26,453 nucleotides of DNA from positions 1-26,453 of the forward strand of contig DGZP01000110.1 of the NCBI GenBank assembly GCA_002398565.1, given 5' to 3'. Shown piece after piece: positions 7,441 through 14,956 of this stretch; within the stretch, counting starts at the first letter, position 1, and each line of letters begins with the position of its first letter. The translations under genes and the position numbers were made by a program. This stretch comes from Proteiniphilum sp. UBA4977. GTDB lineage: Bacteria; Bacteroidota; Bacteroidia; Bacteroidales; Dysgonomonadaceae. A model generated the notes under the pieces. That model did not search any database, was not told the DNA's origin, and worked only from the letters and a program-made list of their open reading frames with translations.

Positions 7441-8742
7441 TCACCTGTTTTTTCGCGACAACAAATAATTTCCTGAAACCGTTTTTTCGATGTAGTATCC
7501 CTCATTGAGTTCAATTTCCCAACCATCGCCACGGACTATTTCCTTCTGAATTTCGAGAGGTTCGGACACAATCACCCAACGCCAGTCCGATCGCAACAAA
7601 GCCCCTCCGCCATCAACGGTAAGTATGCCCCACTGATCGCTAATCTGTATGGTAAAATACACCATTCCCTCATCCTCGTCGAGAGGAATCACATTTTGGA
7701 AATCGAAAGAAATTTCAATGTCTCCCAGGCGGATCTCCAGATGCGGATTCTCTAAAAACTTCTGCCTGTACAGGTCGAGACGCGCGCTGTGAGATATCTC
7801 CCGGCTCTGTTCTTCGTCTACGATGGTCCTGCCGTTGTACTCATCTGCCACCTGTTTGACGTAGGTCTGCAGAATAATTCGCATCTCCATTCCGAATGCA
7901 TCCGAAAAGAAGGCGGTAAGATCACTGTCGGAATCAATCTTCTTATTCCAGTTGTTATCTTTCTGATAAAGAAAAAAACCATATACGGGTATTGTTTCAT
8001 AAGCAAAAGTGCGTACGTAGGAAGGTAACTCTTCAAAGGCGTTTATACGGTTAATAAGGTAATCACGCAATTGCCACTTATCGCGCCCGCTCATCATCTG
8101 ACCGGTGTAGCTTGCCAGCCCCTCCAACAATTCAAGACTGTTTTCCGAGGCATCTGCACCTCTAAAGAGCAGATGTCTGTACCTCCTGAATATTAAAGCA
8201 TTACGCAAGTGCTCTTCCGACCGGGAAAGACGGCTGGACAACAATGCCTCTCTGAGAGCGGCCATTTCAAGGCGCAGATAGATTCGACCTTCCCTGTCAT
8301 CCAAATGAATATTTTCCTCCCGTTTGAGTTCAAACCCGAGTGAAGGTTGCGCAACGTGAAACAATTCATGCGTAATAAGATCTGTCCGGTCCTCTCTTTT
8401 GTCGGGCAGGGGTAGTTTTACCATTGCCCAATGAACACCGTTCCAGGATATTTCGGTATTGGCAATGGGGATATCTTTGGGTAATATGCCCTGATAGATA
8501 CCGTTCAGGGAATGGAGTAATCCTGCTTTATCGGGCGCATTGGCGTATACCTGACGTGTTTGGGGATCTGCCAGCAGGAGGGGTCCGTAAAGATCTCTGT
8601 TCCATAAGCCGGCATGTTGCTGCGTGGCTTTTTTTGCTTCGCTGAAATACAAGGCAATACTGTCTGTGCGGACCTGTGTGGTGTGCGCAGCGACCGTTTG
8701 GAAAATAAGGTTCATCAGCCATATTCCAATAAGGTACTTCAT
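7441..8742 (-). CDS. Secreted HExxH metallopeptidase-like protein of unknown function
   Basis: A 433-residue protein with an N-terminal signal-like segment (about 1-19, MKYLIGIWLMNLIFQTVAA). Residues 125-129 read HELFH, a zinc-metallopeptidase HExxH motif, and 207-210 read EGLA, which could supply the third glutamate ligand of a gluzincin-type site about 80 residues downstream. The C-terminal ~130 residues look beta-rich (repeated strands such as EIRLGDIEISFDF and GMVYFTIQISDQWG). I recognise no named family. It lies between rodA and mtgA, co-directional with both, but is separated from rodA by 356 bp and has candidate promoter boxes of its own. An envelope protease role is inference only. 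Confidence 0.75.
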   Translation of the reverse strand: MKYLIGIWLMNLIFQTVAAHTTQVRTDSIALYFSEAKKATQQHAGLWNRDLYGPLLLADPQTRQVYANAPDKAGLLHSLNGIYQGILPKDIPIANTEISWNGVHWAMVKLPLPDKREDRTDLITHELFHVAQPSLGFELKREENIHLDDREGRIYLRLEMAALREALLSSRLSRSEEHLRNALIFRRYRHLLFRGADASENSLELLEGLASYTGQMMSGRDKWQLRDYLINRINAFEELPSYVRTFAYETIPVYGFFLYQKDNNWNKKIDSDSDLTAFFSDAFGMEMRIILQTYVKQVADEYNGRTIVDEEQSREISHSARLDLYRQKFLENPHLEIRLGDIEISFDFQNVIPLDEDEGMVYFTIQISDQWGILTVDGGGALLRSDWRWVIVSEPLEIQKEIVRGDGWEIELNEGYYIEKTVSGNYLLSRKNR

Positions 8743-8890
8743 AACCCTGTTATTTCGATTACAATCAGTTTTTCCGTTTACAATAAAGGATATTCAATCC
8801 GGCAAAAGTTATTCCGTACACTCTCTATGAATCATCCTGATAGGAGGGCCTGGGGTCGTTGGTCAGGATCGCTTATCGATCTATTTGATA

Positions 8891-8924
8891 CAAAATTAAA
8901 CTATTTTCTTTCACCCATGTCAAA
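8891..8924 (-). promoter_or_regulatory. Candidate promoter of the HExxH gene
   Basis: On the minus strand, TAATTTTG (complement of 8891-8898) matches TAnnTTTG. A TTTG box (complement of 8921-8924) lies 22 bp upstream, slightly wider than usual. A second perfect -7 match, TATATTTG, overlaps at 8921-8928. The implied leader is about 140 nt. Confidence 0.4.
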
Positions 8925-8978
8925 TATACGGATATTTTTAAGGAACATAAATAATGAAAATATCTGAATGATAAAGGT

Positions 8979-9030
8979 ATTGCAGGAAACGGAAACCCTC
9001 CCATGGGTCTCCACACCAAAATCCTGCAAT
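8979..9030 (-). terminator. Bipartite hairpin downstream of rodA
   Basis: A 9-bp perfect stem (ATTGCAGGA 8979-8987 with TCCTGCAAT 9022-9030) encloses a second stem (GGAAACCC 8991-8998 with GGGTCTCC 9005-9012, one wobble pair on the minus strand). No clear T-run follows, so it may be a terminator, an mRNA-stabilising structure, or both. Confidence 0.4.
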
Positions 9031-9050
9031 TAAATTGGGTTCTAATTGAT

Positions 9051-9085
9051 CGGACACGCACTGGTTGTGATAATTGGTGTGTGTC
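9051..9085 (-). terminator. Imperfect hairpin right after rodA
   Basis: GGACACGCAC and GTGTGTGTCC (about 9051-9060 and 9076-9085) form a 10-bp stem with one imperfect pair, 13 bp beyond the rodA stop. No T-run follows. It is a weak terminator candidate acting with the hairpin at 8979-9030. Confidence 0.35.
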
Positions 9086-9098
9086 CACTTTATACAGA

Positions 9099-10565
9099 TC
9101 AGCTCCGTTTACGGGATTTATCGATCCGTAAAAAAATAAAAAGAAGAATTGTAAAACCCCACAACGATGAACCGCCATAACTAAAGAATGGCAAAGGAAT
9201 GCCAATTACGGGCATTATGCCGATCACCATCCCTATATTGACAATCAGATGAAAAATAAAGACACTCACCACTCCATAGCCATATACCCGTCCGAAGGTG
9301 GTAGTCTGCCGTTCGGCCAGGTTCAGCAGACGCAGGATAAAAACCATGTAGAGTATCATGATGATTGCAGAACCAATGAAACCGTGTTCTTCACCGATTG
9401 TGCAAAAAATGAAGTCGGTATCCTGCTCCGGAACATACTTTAATTTGGTCTGGGTACCGTTAAGAAAACCCTTACCGGTAAGACCTCCCGAGCCAATGGC
9501 AATTTTCGACTGTCCCACGTGATACCCTGCCCCGCTCAGATCCTGTTCCATGCCCAAGGTCACCTTGATGCGCATCTGCTGATGCGGTTGCAGCACATCA
9601 TAGAATACATACTCCACCGATTCAAGGAAAACAAATGAACCAATCATAAACAGAAGAATATACAGATAATGCTTTTTGCGATTCCGGAAAAATAAAAAAA
9701 GAAGGTAGAGACCCGTCATCGAAAAGGCTGTGATCGCGGTGATTCCCCAATCTACGGGGACAGAAAAAAACGATATCACGTAAGTGCCCAGGAAAACAAG
9801 AACCAATAAAAGGAGTATGATTAAAACCTCCTTCCGTCGTTTTAAATAATTCCACACCATTGCGGCCGAAAAGATGACAATCAGGATAATGGCGATCAAT
9901 TCTCCTTTCGAAAGAAATCCCATTTGTACGTCGGAAAATTTTATTCCCAAAACGAAGTACAACACAGATGCTACTCCCATGAAAAGCACTCCGCCCGGGA
10001 GTCCTTCCCTATACAATACCAGCAGGAGAGAGAGATAAACCAGCGCCGTCCCTGTTTCTTTCTGTGCAATTACAAGCAGTACGGGTAATAAAATAATACA
10101 GCTTACCAACAAGAGGTTATTGCGTATCATCAATCGAAATCCGTAGGTGTTGAACACCCGTGCCAGTGCCAGTGCAATGGTGAACTTCATAAACTCGGCC
10201 GGCTGCAGCCTTACGGGACCAATGACCAGCCACGACCGTGAACCGTTTATTTCCTGCGCAACGAGAAGGGTAAGAAGCAATAGTCCAATTCCGGCAAGGT
10301 AAAAAATAAATGAATAAGTCTCATAGAAACCCACTTCTATTTTCAGCAATGCAAAAGCCAGGAGCAGGGAGGTACCGATCCATACAAGCTGCATGCCGGC
10401 CCTGCCCGAAAGGTCGAACAGGCTGGTAGCATTCTCCAGATCGAAGCTGGCAGCATAAATATTAAGCCATCCCAGGGTCACGAAAAGAAGGTAGAGACCA
10501 GTCGTTATCCAGTCCACTTTTCCCTTTTCCACAATCTCCCTGCTTCCCTGATAAACCATAACCAT
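9099..10565 (-). CDS. rodA: Rod-shape SEDS glycosyltransferase RodA
   Basis: Polytopic membrane protein of the SEDS family (RodA/FtsW/SpoVE), a peptidoglycan polymerase of the elongasome that works with PBP2. Hallmarks include RLQPAEFMK in the N-terminal half, then YHVGQSKIAIGSGGLTGKGF, VPEQDTDFIFCTIGEEHGF and the C-terminal PLPFFSYGGSS. At 488 residues it is longer than the ~370-residue E. coli protein. The extra ~110 residues lie in the centre, between LPGGVLFMG and QQMRIKVTLG, and contain additional hydrophobic helices; I recall long RodA proteins as usual in Bacteroidetes. It follows mrdA by 23 bp and probably ends the mre operon, with hairpins beyond its stop. ATG 10565 is used; the Met two codons later is equally plausible. 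Confidence 0.95.
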   Translation of the reverse strand: MVMVYQGSREIVEKGKVDWITTGLYLLFVTLGWLNIYAASFDLENATSLFDLSGRAGMQLVWIGTSLLLAFALLKIEVGFYETYSFIFYLAGIGLLLLTLLVAQEINGSRSWLVIGPVRLQPAEFMKFTIALALARVFNTYGFRLMIRNNLLLVSCIILLPVLLVIAQKETGTALVYLSLLLVLYREGLPGGVLFMGVASVLYFVLGIKFSDVQMGFLSKGELIAIILIVIFSAAMVWNYLKRRKEVLIILLLLVLVFLGTYVISFFSVPVDWGITAITAFSMTGLYLLFLFFRNRKKHYLYILLFMIGSFVFLESVEYVFYDVLQPHQQMRIKVTLGMEQDLSGAGYHVGQSKIAIGSGGLTGKGFLNGTQTKLKYVPEQDTDFIFCTIGEEHGFIGSAIIMILYMVFILRLLNLAERQTTTFGRVYGYGVVSVFIFHLIVNIGMVIGIMPVIGIPLPFFSYGGSSLWGFTILLFIFLRIDKSRKRS

Positions 10566-10588
10566 GCTATTTATTTTTGTACTTTAAT

Positions 10589-12463
10589 TTAATTTGCAGG
10601 CATGTTTCGGGTATATGTGTAAGGCAGTATGACCCGGTTTATAATAGATGTCTCCAGCCATTTGTCGCTCTCGGGAATCTCTCCTGAGAAAAATTTCTGC
10701 ATCATAAGCCGTGCAATAGGCACAGCGTTGGTAGCTCCAAAACGGCCATTTTCAACCACGACTGCAATTGCAATCTGTGGATTGTCTTTCGGTGCAAACC
10801 CCATAAAGATTGAATGGTCATCGCCATGGGGGTTTTCCGACGTACCTGTCTTTCCGCAGACATCTACAAGGGGAGCCAGGTTGATACCGCGACAAGTACC
10901 TATGGTGACTGCATCGGCCATGCCGGCGACAGTCACTTCATAATGCTCCCTGTTGATACCTGTTTCGTGTCGTGTAGTAAAGGCCGCATCGAGCGATGCT
11001 CCTTTTCGTTCACGAACCACATGCGGGGTATAGTAATATCCCCTGTTTGCGATGGTGGCTCCCAGATTGGCAATCTGTAGCGGTGTAGCCAGAATCTCTC
11101 CCTGGCCAATGGCAATGGAAATAATGTTGTGCGCAACCCAACGATCAGTCTTGAACACATTTGTATAAAACTTACTGTTGGGGATGAAGCCGCTTTTCTC
11201 GGAAGGAAGATCAACCCCAAGCGGATAACCAAACCCCATATTCACCATGTGATCGCGCCATACATCGAAGGCACCGGAGGTACTTGAATATTTGGTTCTG
11301 TTGCCCAGCATGCCGTTAAGTCCGTAACTAAAAAAAGAGTTACAGGATGTGGCGAGTGCATACTGTATTGCAAGCGGAGAAGCATGTCCGTGGCAGCCCG
11401 GACGGCCTCCCAACGGGGGATATCCGCCAAAACAGGAATATCTTGTTTCGGGCGTGATGATTCCTTCCTGCAGAAAGATGAGCCCCTGCGTGGGTTTAAA
11501 AGTCGACCCTGGTGGATAAGTACCTGCAATAGACCTGTTAAACAAAGCCTTGTACGGATTGGCCTCAAGTTGACGATAGTTTGTACCGAACGCTTTTCCG
11601 GTGAGGAGGGCAGGATCATACGTCGGCGCCGACACCATACAGAGTATTTCACCGGTAGCCGGCTCAATCATCACAATGCTGCCCACTTTATTTTGCATGA
11701 GCAATTCCCCGTATGCCTGTAAATCAATATCGATGCTCAATGTAAGATCTTTTCCCGATTTGGGCGCCTTGTCCTGTTTCCCGTCATCGTAACGTCCCTG
11801 CACCCTTCCGTGTGCATCCCTCAGCAATACTTCCACTCCCTTTTCACCCCGGAGATCTTCCTCGTGAGACAGCTCGATACCCGATTTTCCCACATAATCG
11901 CCCCTCACATAATAAGGATCGGCAACCATTTTATTTTTATCCACCTCGGCCACGTAACCGAGAATGAGCCCCATGTTGGGATAATTATACTGTCTTTCTG
12001 TTCTGTTCTGGATGTAGATACCCGGAAATTTGTAGAGCTTTTCCTGCAGCAGACCATACTCTTCCACATCGAGCTGCGACATGAACAGTTGCGGGGTATA
12101 GGTTGAATACCCGGGATTCTTCCGACGGTCTCTCATATCGGCATTCAAAGAGTGAAATCGATTCATGTCGATATTCAGTGTACCACAGAAATCGAGAGTG
12201 TCAAATTGTTTCATCTCTCTCACCACCATCATCACATCGTAGGTGGGCCGGTTATAAACAAGCAGGTTCCCTTTTCGGTCGTAAATGGCTCCCCGTGACG
12301 GATAAAGCGTTCGCCGCAAAAAAGCGTTGCTGTCGGCATAGTCCCGATACTGGGGACTAAGAATTTGCAAATTAAACAGTTGAACCAGGTATACAAGGCC
12401 CGCGATTACCACTCCCGCAGCGATCACCTGTTTTCTTTTTGCCAGAGCGTTATACTTGTTCAC
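10589..12463 (-). CDS. mrdA: Penicillin-binding protein 2, elongasome transpeptidase
   Basis: Class B penicillin-binding protein that cross-links peptidoglycan during side-wall growth, anchored by one N-terminal membrane helix (KRKQVIAAGVVIAGLVYLVQ). With the GTG start at 12463 it has 624 residues. The dimerisation domain is followed by the transpeptidase domain with Ser320 in the SxxK motif (GSTFKP), SCN at 373-375 and KTGT beginning at Lys538. The frame opens at an ATG at 12499, which would overlap mreD by 50 bp. I prefer GTG 12463 because it gives the family-like N-terminus (V/M)NKYNALAKRK, a 14-bp overlap and an AAGAGA-rich stretch upstream. GTG 12466 is also possible. The gene lies between mreD and rodA, the standard arrangement. 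Confidence 0.93.
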   Translation of the reverse strand: MNKYNALAKRKQVIAAGVVIAGLVYLVQLFNLQILSPQYRDYADSNAFLRRTLYPSRGAIYDRKGNLLVYNRPTYDVMMVVREMKQFDTLDFCGTLNIDMNRFHSLNADMRDRRKNPGYSTYTPQLFMSQLDVEEYGLLQEKLYKFPGIYIQNRTERQYNYPNMGLILGYVAEVDKNKMVADPYYVRGDYVGKSGIELSHEEDLRGEKGVEVLLRDAHGRVQGRYDDGKQDKAPKSGKDLTLSIDIDLQAYGELLMQNKVGSIVMIEPATGEILCMVSAPTYDPALLTGKAFGTNYRQLEANPYKALFNRSIAGTYPPGSTFKPTQGLIFLQEGIITPETRYSCFGGYPPLGGRPGCHGHASPLAIQYALATSCNSFFSYGLNGMLGNRTKYSSTSGAFDVWRDHMVNMGFGYPLGVDLPSEKSGFIPNSKFYTNVFKTDRWVAHNIISIAIGQGEILATPLQIANLGATIANRGYYYTPHVVRERKGASLDAAFTTRHETGINREHYEVTVAGMADAVTIGTCRGINLAPLVDVCGKTGTSENPHGDDHSIFMGFAPKDNPQIAIAVVVENGRFGATNAVPIARLMMQKFFSGEIPESDKWLETSIINRVILPYTYTRNMPAN

Positions 12464-12968
12464 CACGTTTTCTCTTAAAAATGAAGCTGTCCAATGCAAA
12501 AATCAGAAGGATCGAAATAACCGAGGAAGAGACTATGCGCAGCAGGGTAGCCGGCAGATTAAACAATGTGAATGACTCAATAAAAAAAAGCAGGGTGAGA
12601 TGCAACGACACCATCAGAATGGTAAAACGAATAAATGGTCCCGTAGCAGTATAAATACCTGGAACGAAATCGTCATATTCATCCTTTTCGAAGAACAGAT
12701 TCATGAATGGTTTTCTGCATGCCGCCACAATGGTCGTTGCCGCAGCATTCATTCCGGGAGTATTCAAAAAAATATCAATTGCCAAACCCAGAAGGAAACC
12801 TGAGATAATCACGTAAAGAAAGTTTCGGCCCATTGTCAGCTTCAGCAGAAAATAAAGATACAACACCGGTGTGGCAATACCGAAGAAGCTTATCCTGTTT
12901 AATAGCAATACCTGCAACAGGATGAGCAATATAAACAACACAATTTCGTAGAGATAACTGATTTTCAT
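12450..12968 (-). CDS. mreD: Rod-shape determining protein MreD
   Basis: Small polytopic inner-membrane protein (172 residues) of the elongasome, linking MreC and the MreB filament to the synthetic enzymes. Several hydrophobic segments are visible (about 7-25, 30-45, 52-68, 108-130, 140-165), interrupted by a charged loop containing FEKDEYDDFV. Primary sequence is poorly conserved in this family, so the call rests on size, topology and position. Its ATG overlaps the mreC stop in an ATGA tetranucleotide (12965-12968), and its end overlaps the start of mrdA, both signs of translational coupling. Confidence 0.9.
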   Translation of the reverse strand: MKISYLYEIVLFILLILLQVLLLNRISFFGIATPVLYLYFLLKLTMGRNFLYVIISGFLLGLAIDIFLNTPGMNAAATTIVAACRKPFMNLFFEKDEYDDFVPGIYTATGPFIRFTILMVSLHLTLLFFIESFTLFNLPATLLRIVSSSVISILLIFALDSFIFKRKRGEQV

Positions 12969-13813
12969 TGCTGTAAAGTCTCTTCAAGTGTTTGTTGTTC
13001 ATCATACAGCCGGTCCTTTATCACCAGTACATCCTGAAGCGTATAAAAATTGGTTGCAAGATGCACGTTAAACGTGTTAAAATTGTCGTCGCCGGACTTA
13101 CCCGTATCACTCACAAAGCCAATAATCAGATTCTTTGGAAAGATACGCGAGAAACTGGTCACCACCGTATCTCCCTCGTGAAACGCTTCATGCTTTGGCA
13201 GATCCTGCAATTGAGCCTGACGGATGTTACCCCCGTCCCATGATATGGAACCGTAGTTCTCGGAGTTCCTTAACCGGGCGCTTAACCGGAATTTGGGATT
13301 AATGACAGGAATCACGACTGAAAAATGGGGAGATACATTTGCGACCACACCCACCACACCCTGTTGTGAAATAACTCCCATATCAGGTTTAATACCGTGT
13401 GAAGATCCTTTGTTGAGAGTGATAAAATTATTCACACCCGAATAACTGAGGTTGACTACTCCTGCCGGAATAAAATCGAACTGAGGTGTGACTATAGAAT
13501 CGGGTGCAAAAGCAGTCACCTCCACGGAATCGGGAGCAACAAGACTGTCCAGAAGCTCCTGAAAAACATGAAGTCTCCTCTCCAAAAGCGCGTTGCGTTC
13601 CAATAACTGCTCATTACTTTTTTTCAGCAGAAAAAATGATGCGATGTTATTGGTTGTCGAATAAAACCATCCCGACACGCTGTTTGCAGAAGTAAGATAA
13701 ACACTCCGCTGGTATGAATTATGCGCGAAAACAAGATAAAAACTGAAAGCAACAAGCAATATTGCTACCAGCCAGTGACCGTTTCGGAAGATGAAGTTGA
13801 AAAGATTCCGCAT
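12965..13813 (-). CDS. mreC: Rod-shape determining protein MreC
   Basis: Elongasome scaffold of 282 residues with one N-terminal membrane helix (about 13-30, HWLVAILLVAFSFYLVFAHN), a coiled-coil stretch (about 58-92, rich in Leu/Glu/Arg with NEQLLERNALLERRL) and two C-terminal beta-barrel domains in the periplasm (INPKFRLSARLRNSENYGSI region). It organises PBP2 and RodA. It follows mreB after a 69-bp gap occupied by short repeats, and overlaps mreD by 4 bp. The start at 13813 gives MRNLFNFIFRNGHW, typical of Bacteroidetes MreC. Confidence 0.94.
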   Translation of the reverse strand: MRNLFNFIFRNGHWLVAILLVAFSFYLVFAHNSYQRSVYLTSANSVSGWFYSTTNNIASFFLLKKSNEQLLERNALLERRLHVFQELLDSLVAPDSVEVTAFAPDSIVTPQFDFIPAGVVNLSYSGVNNFITLNKGSSHGIKPDMGVISQQGVVGVVANVSPHFSVVIPVINPKFRLSARLRNSENYGSISWDGGNIRQAQLQDLPKHEAFHEGDTVVTSFSRIFPKNLIIGFVSDTGKSGDDNFNTFNVHLATNFYTLQDVLVIKDRLYDEQQTLEETLQQ

Positions 13814-13831
13814 GCAAGCCTGCCATTGTCT

Positions 13832-13882
13832 GTGATATTGTGATATAAGCCAATAGCTTAATGCTAAAAGCCGACAGCGATT
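13832..13882. repeat. Short tandem repeats filling the mreB-mreC gap
   Basis: TGTGATAT occurs twice in tandem (13832-13847). It is followed by degenerate units with a GC dinucleotide at 13850, 13857, 13863, 13870 and 13877 (spacings 7, 6, 7, 7), four of them preceded by A. The array fills the intergenic space up to the mreB stop codon. It resembles the heptamer arrays at 14925-14952 and 2584-2597. Confidence 0.5.
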
Positions 13883-14908
13883 TTACCGCATCAAAAAAGT
13901 AAATTTGTCAATATTCCTCAATGCAATACTGGTGCCTTTTGCCACCATGTGCAACGGATCATCCACCACCCTGAACGGAATACCAATTTTGTCGGTCAAC
14001 CGCTTGTCCAGACCACGCAAAAGAGCGCCTCCACCAGTCAGGTAGATACCATTTCTAACAATATCAGCATACAGCTCCGGGGGAGTCTGTTCCAGTGCGC
14101 TTAATACAGCCGAATCGACTTTCGTTACCGATTTTTCGATGCAATGTGCCACTTCCTGATAAGAGACCGGTACATCCATCGGCAGGGAAGTCATCCTGTT
14201 GGGCCCGTGAACCACGAAATCTTCCGGTGGATTATCAAGTTCGGTCAGTACCGATCCGACCTTGATCTTAATTTGCTCTGCTGTACGGTCACCCACTTTG
14301 ATATTGTGCTGACGGCCCATATAATCCTGAATATCTTCGGTAAAGTCGTCCCCTGCAATCTTGATCGATTTGTTTGATACAATTCCGCCCAGTGAAATCA
14401 CGGCAATCTCCGTGGTACCACCGCCTATATCCACGATCATGTTTCCCTCGGGTGCTTCCACATCAAGGCCAATTCCCAGCGCGGCTGCCATGGGCTCAAA
14501 GATCATGTATACATCTCGTCCGCCGGCATGCTCGGCCGAGTCACGGACGGCCCTAATTTCCACCTCGGTACTTCCCGAAGGAATACAAACCACCACACGC
14601 AATGAGGGTGAAAACAATCCTCCTTTATTTTTATTGGCAGCCTTAATCATTCCGCGAATCATCTGTTCCGCAGCGTTGAAATCGGCAATCACCCCATCTC
14701 TCAATGGCCTAACCGTGCGTATATTTTCGTGCGTTTTTCCGTGCATCTGCCTTGCTTTCTCACCCAAAGCAATCATTTTCTCGGTCTTGCGATCCAAAGC
14801 CACAATGGAAGGTTCGTCCAGCAATATCTTCCCTGCATTGTTCACAATCACCGAGTTGGCAGTACCAAGGTCCATCGCCAGCTCCTGTGTAAATGAAAAT
14901 AAGCCCAT
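13883..14908 (-). CDS. mreB: Rod-shape determining protein MreB
   Basis: Bacterial actin homologue that forms membrane-associated filaments directing the elongasome. The 341-residue length is typical. Actin-fold nucleotide motifs are visible: DLGTANSVI at about 13-21 (phosphate 1), VDIGGGTTEIAVIS in the middle (phosphate 2) and YLTGGGALLRGLDKRL (adenosine motif) near the C-terminus. The N-terminal MGLFSFTQE could be the membrane-binding amphipathic segment. It is the first shape gene of the cluster and lies 48 bp downstream of purH with no promoter box in the gap, so it may be read through from purH. Confidence 0.97.
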   Translation of the reverse strand: MGLFSFTQELAMDLGTANSVIVNNAGKILLDEPSIVALDRKTEKMIALGEKARQMHGKTHENIRTVRPLRDGVIADFNAAEQMIRGMIKAANKNKGGLFSPSLRVVVCIPSGSTEVEIRAVRDSAEHAGGRDVYMIFEPMAAALGIGLDVEAPEGNMIVDIGGGTTEIAVISLGGIVSNKSIKIAGDDFTEDIQDYMGRQHNIKVGDRTAEQIKIKVGSVLTELDNPPEDFVVHGPNRMTSLPMDVPVSYQEVAHCIEKSVTKVDSAVLSALEQTPPELYADIVRNGIYLTGGGALLRGLDKRLTDKIGIPFRVVDDPLHMVAKGTSIALRNIDKFTFLMR

Positions 14909-14924
14909 AATGTTTTAAATTTTA

Positions 14925-14952
14925 AGCAGTCAGCTCTCGGCTTTCAGCTTTT
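14925..14952. repeat. Four-unit degenerate heptamer repeat between mreB and purH
   Basis: Units AGCAGTC, AGCTCTC, GGCTTTC and AGCTTTT follow each other at exact 7-bp spacing. The consensus AGCTTTC is the same as the duplicated unit in the mutA-mutB gap (2587 onward). The array occupies most of the 48-bp gap. Confidence 0.6.
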
Positions 14953-14956
14953 GGTG

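Larger units (their letters stand above)
8743..9098. other. Intergenic region between rodA and the HExxH gene
   Basis: No credible gene is seen in these 356 bp. The stretch holds two inverted repeats just beyond rodA (8979-9030 and 9051-9085) and candidate promoter boxes (8891-8928) reading toward the HExxH gene. It therefore looks like a transcription-unit boundary. Confidence 0.6.

Noticed and set aside
7392..7532. N-terminal extension of mtgA to the ATG at 7532
   Set aside because: It would overlap the upstream gene by 92 bp, starts before a perfect promoter box, and adds residues unlike the GT51 family ahead of the natural membrane anchor.
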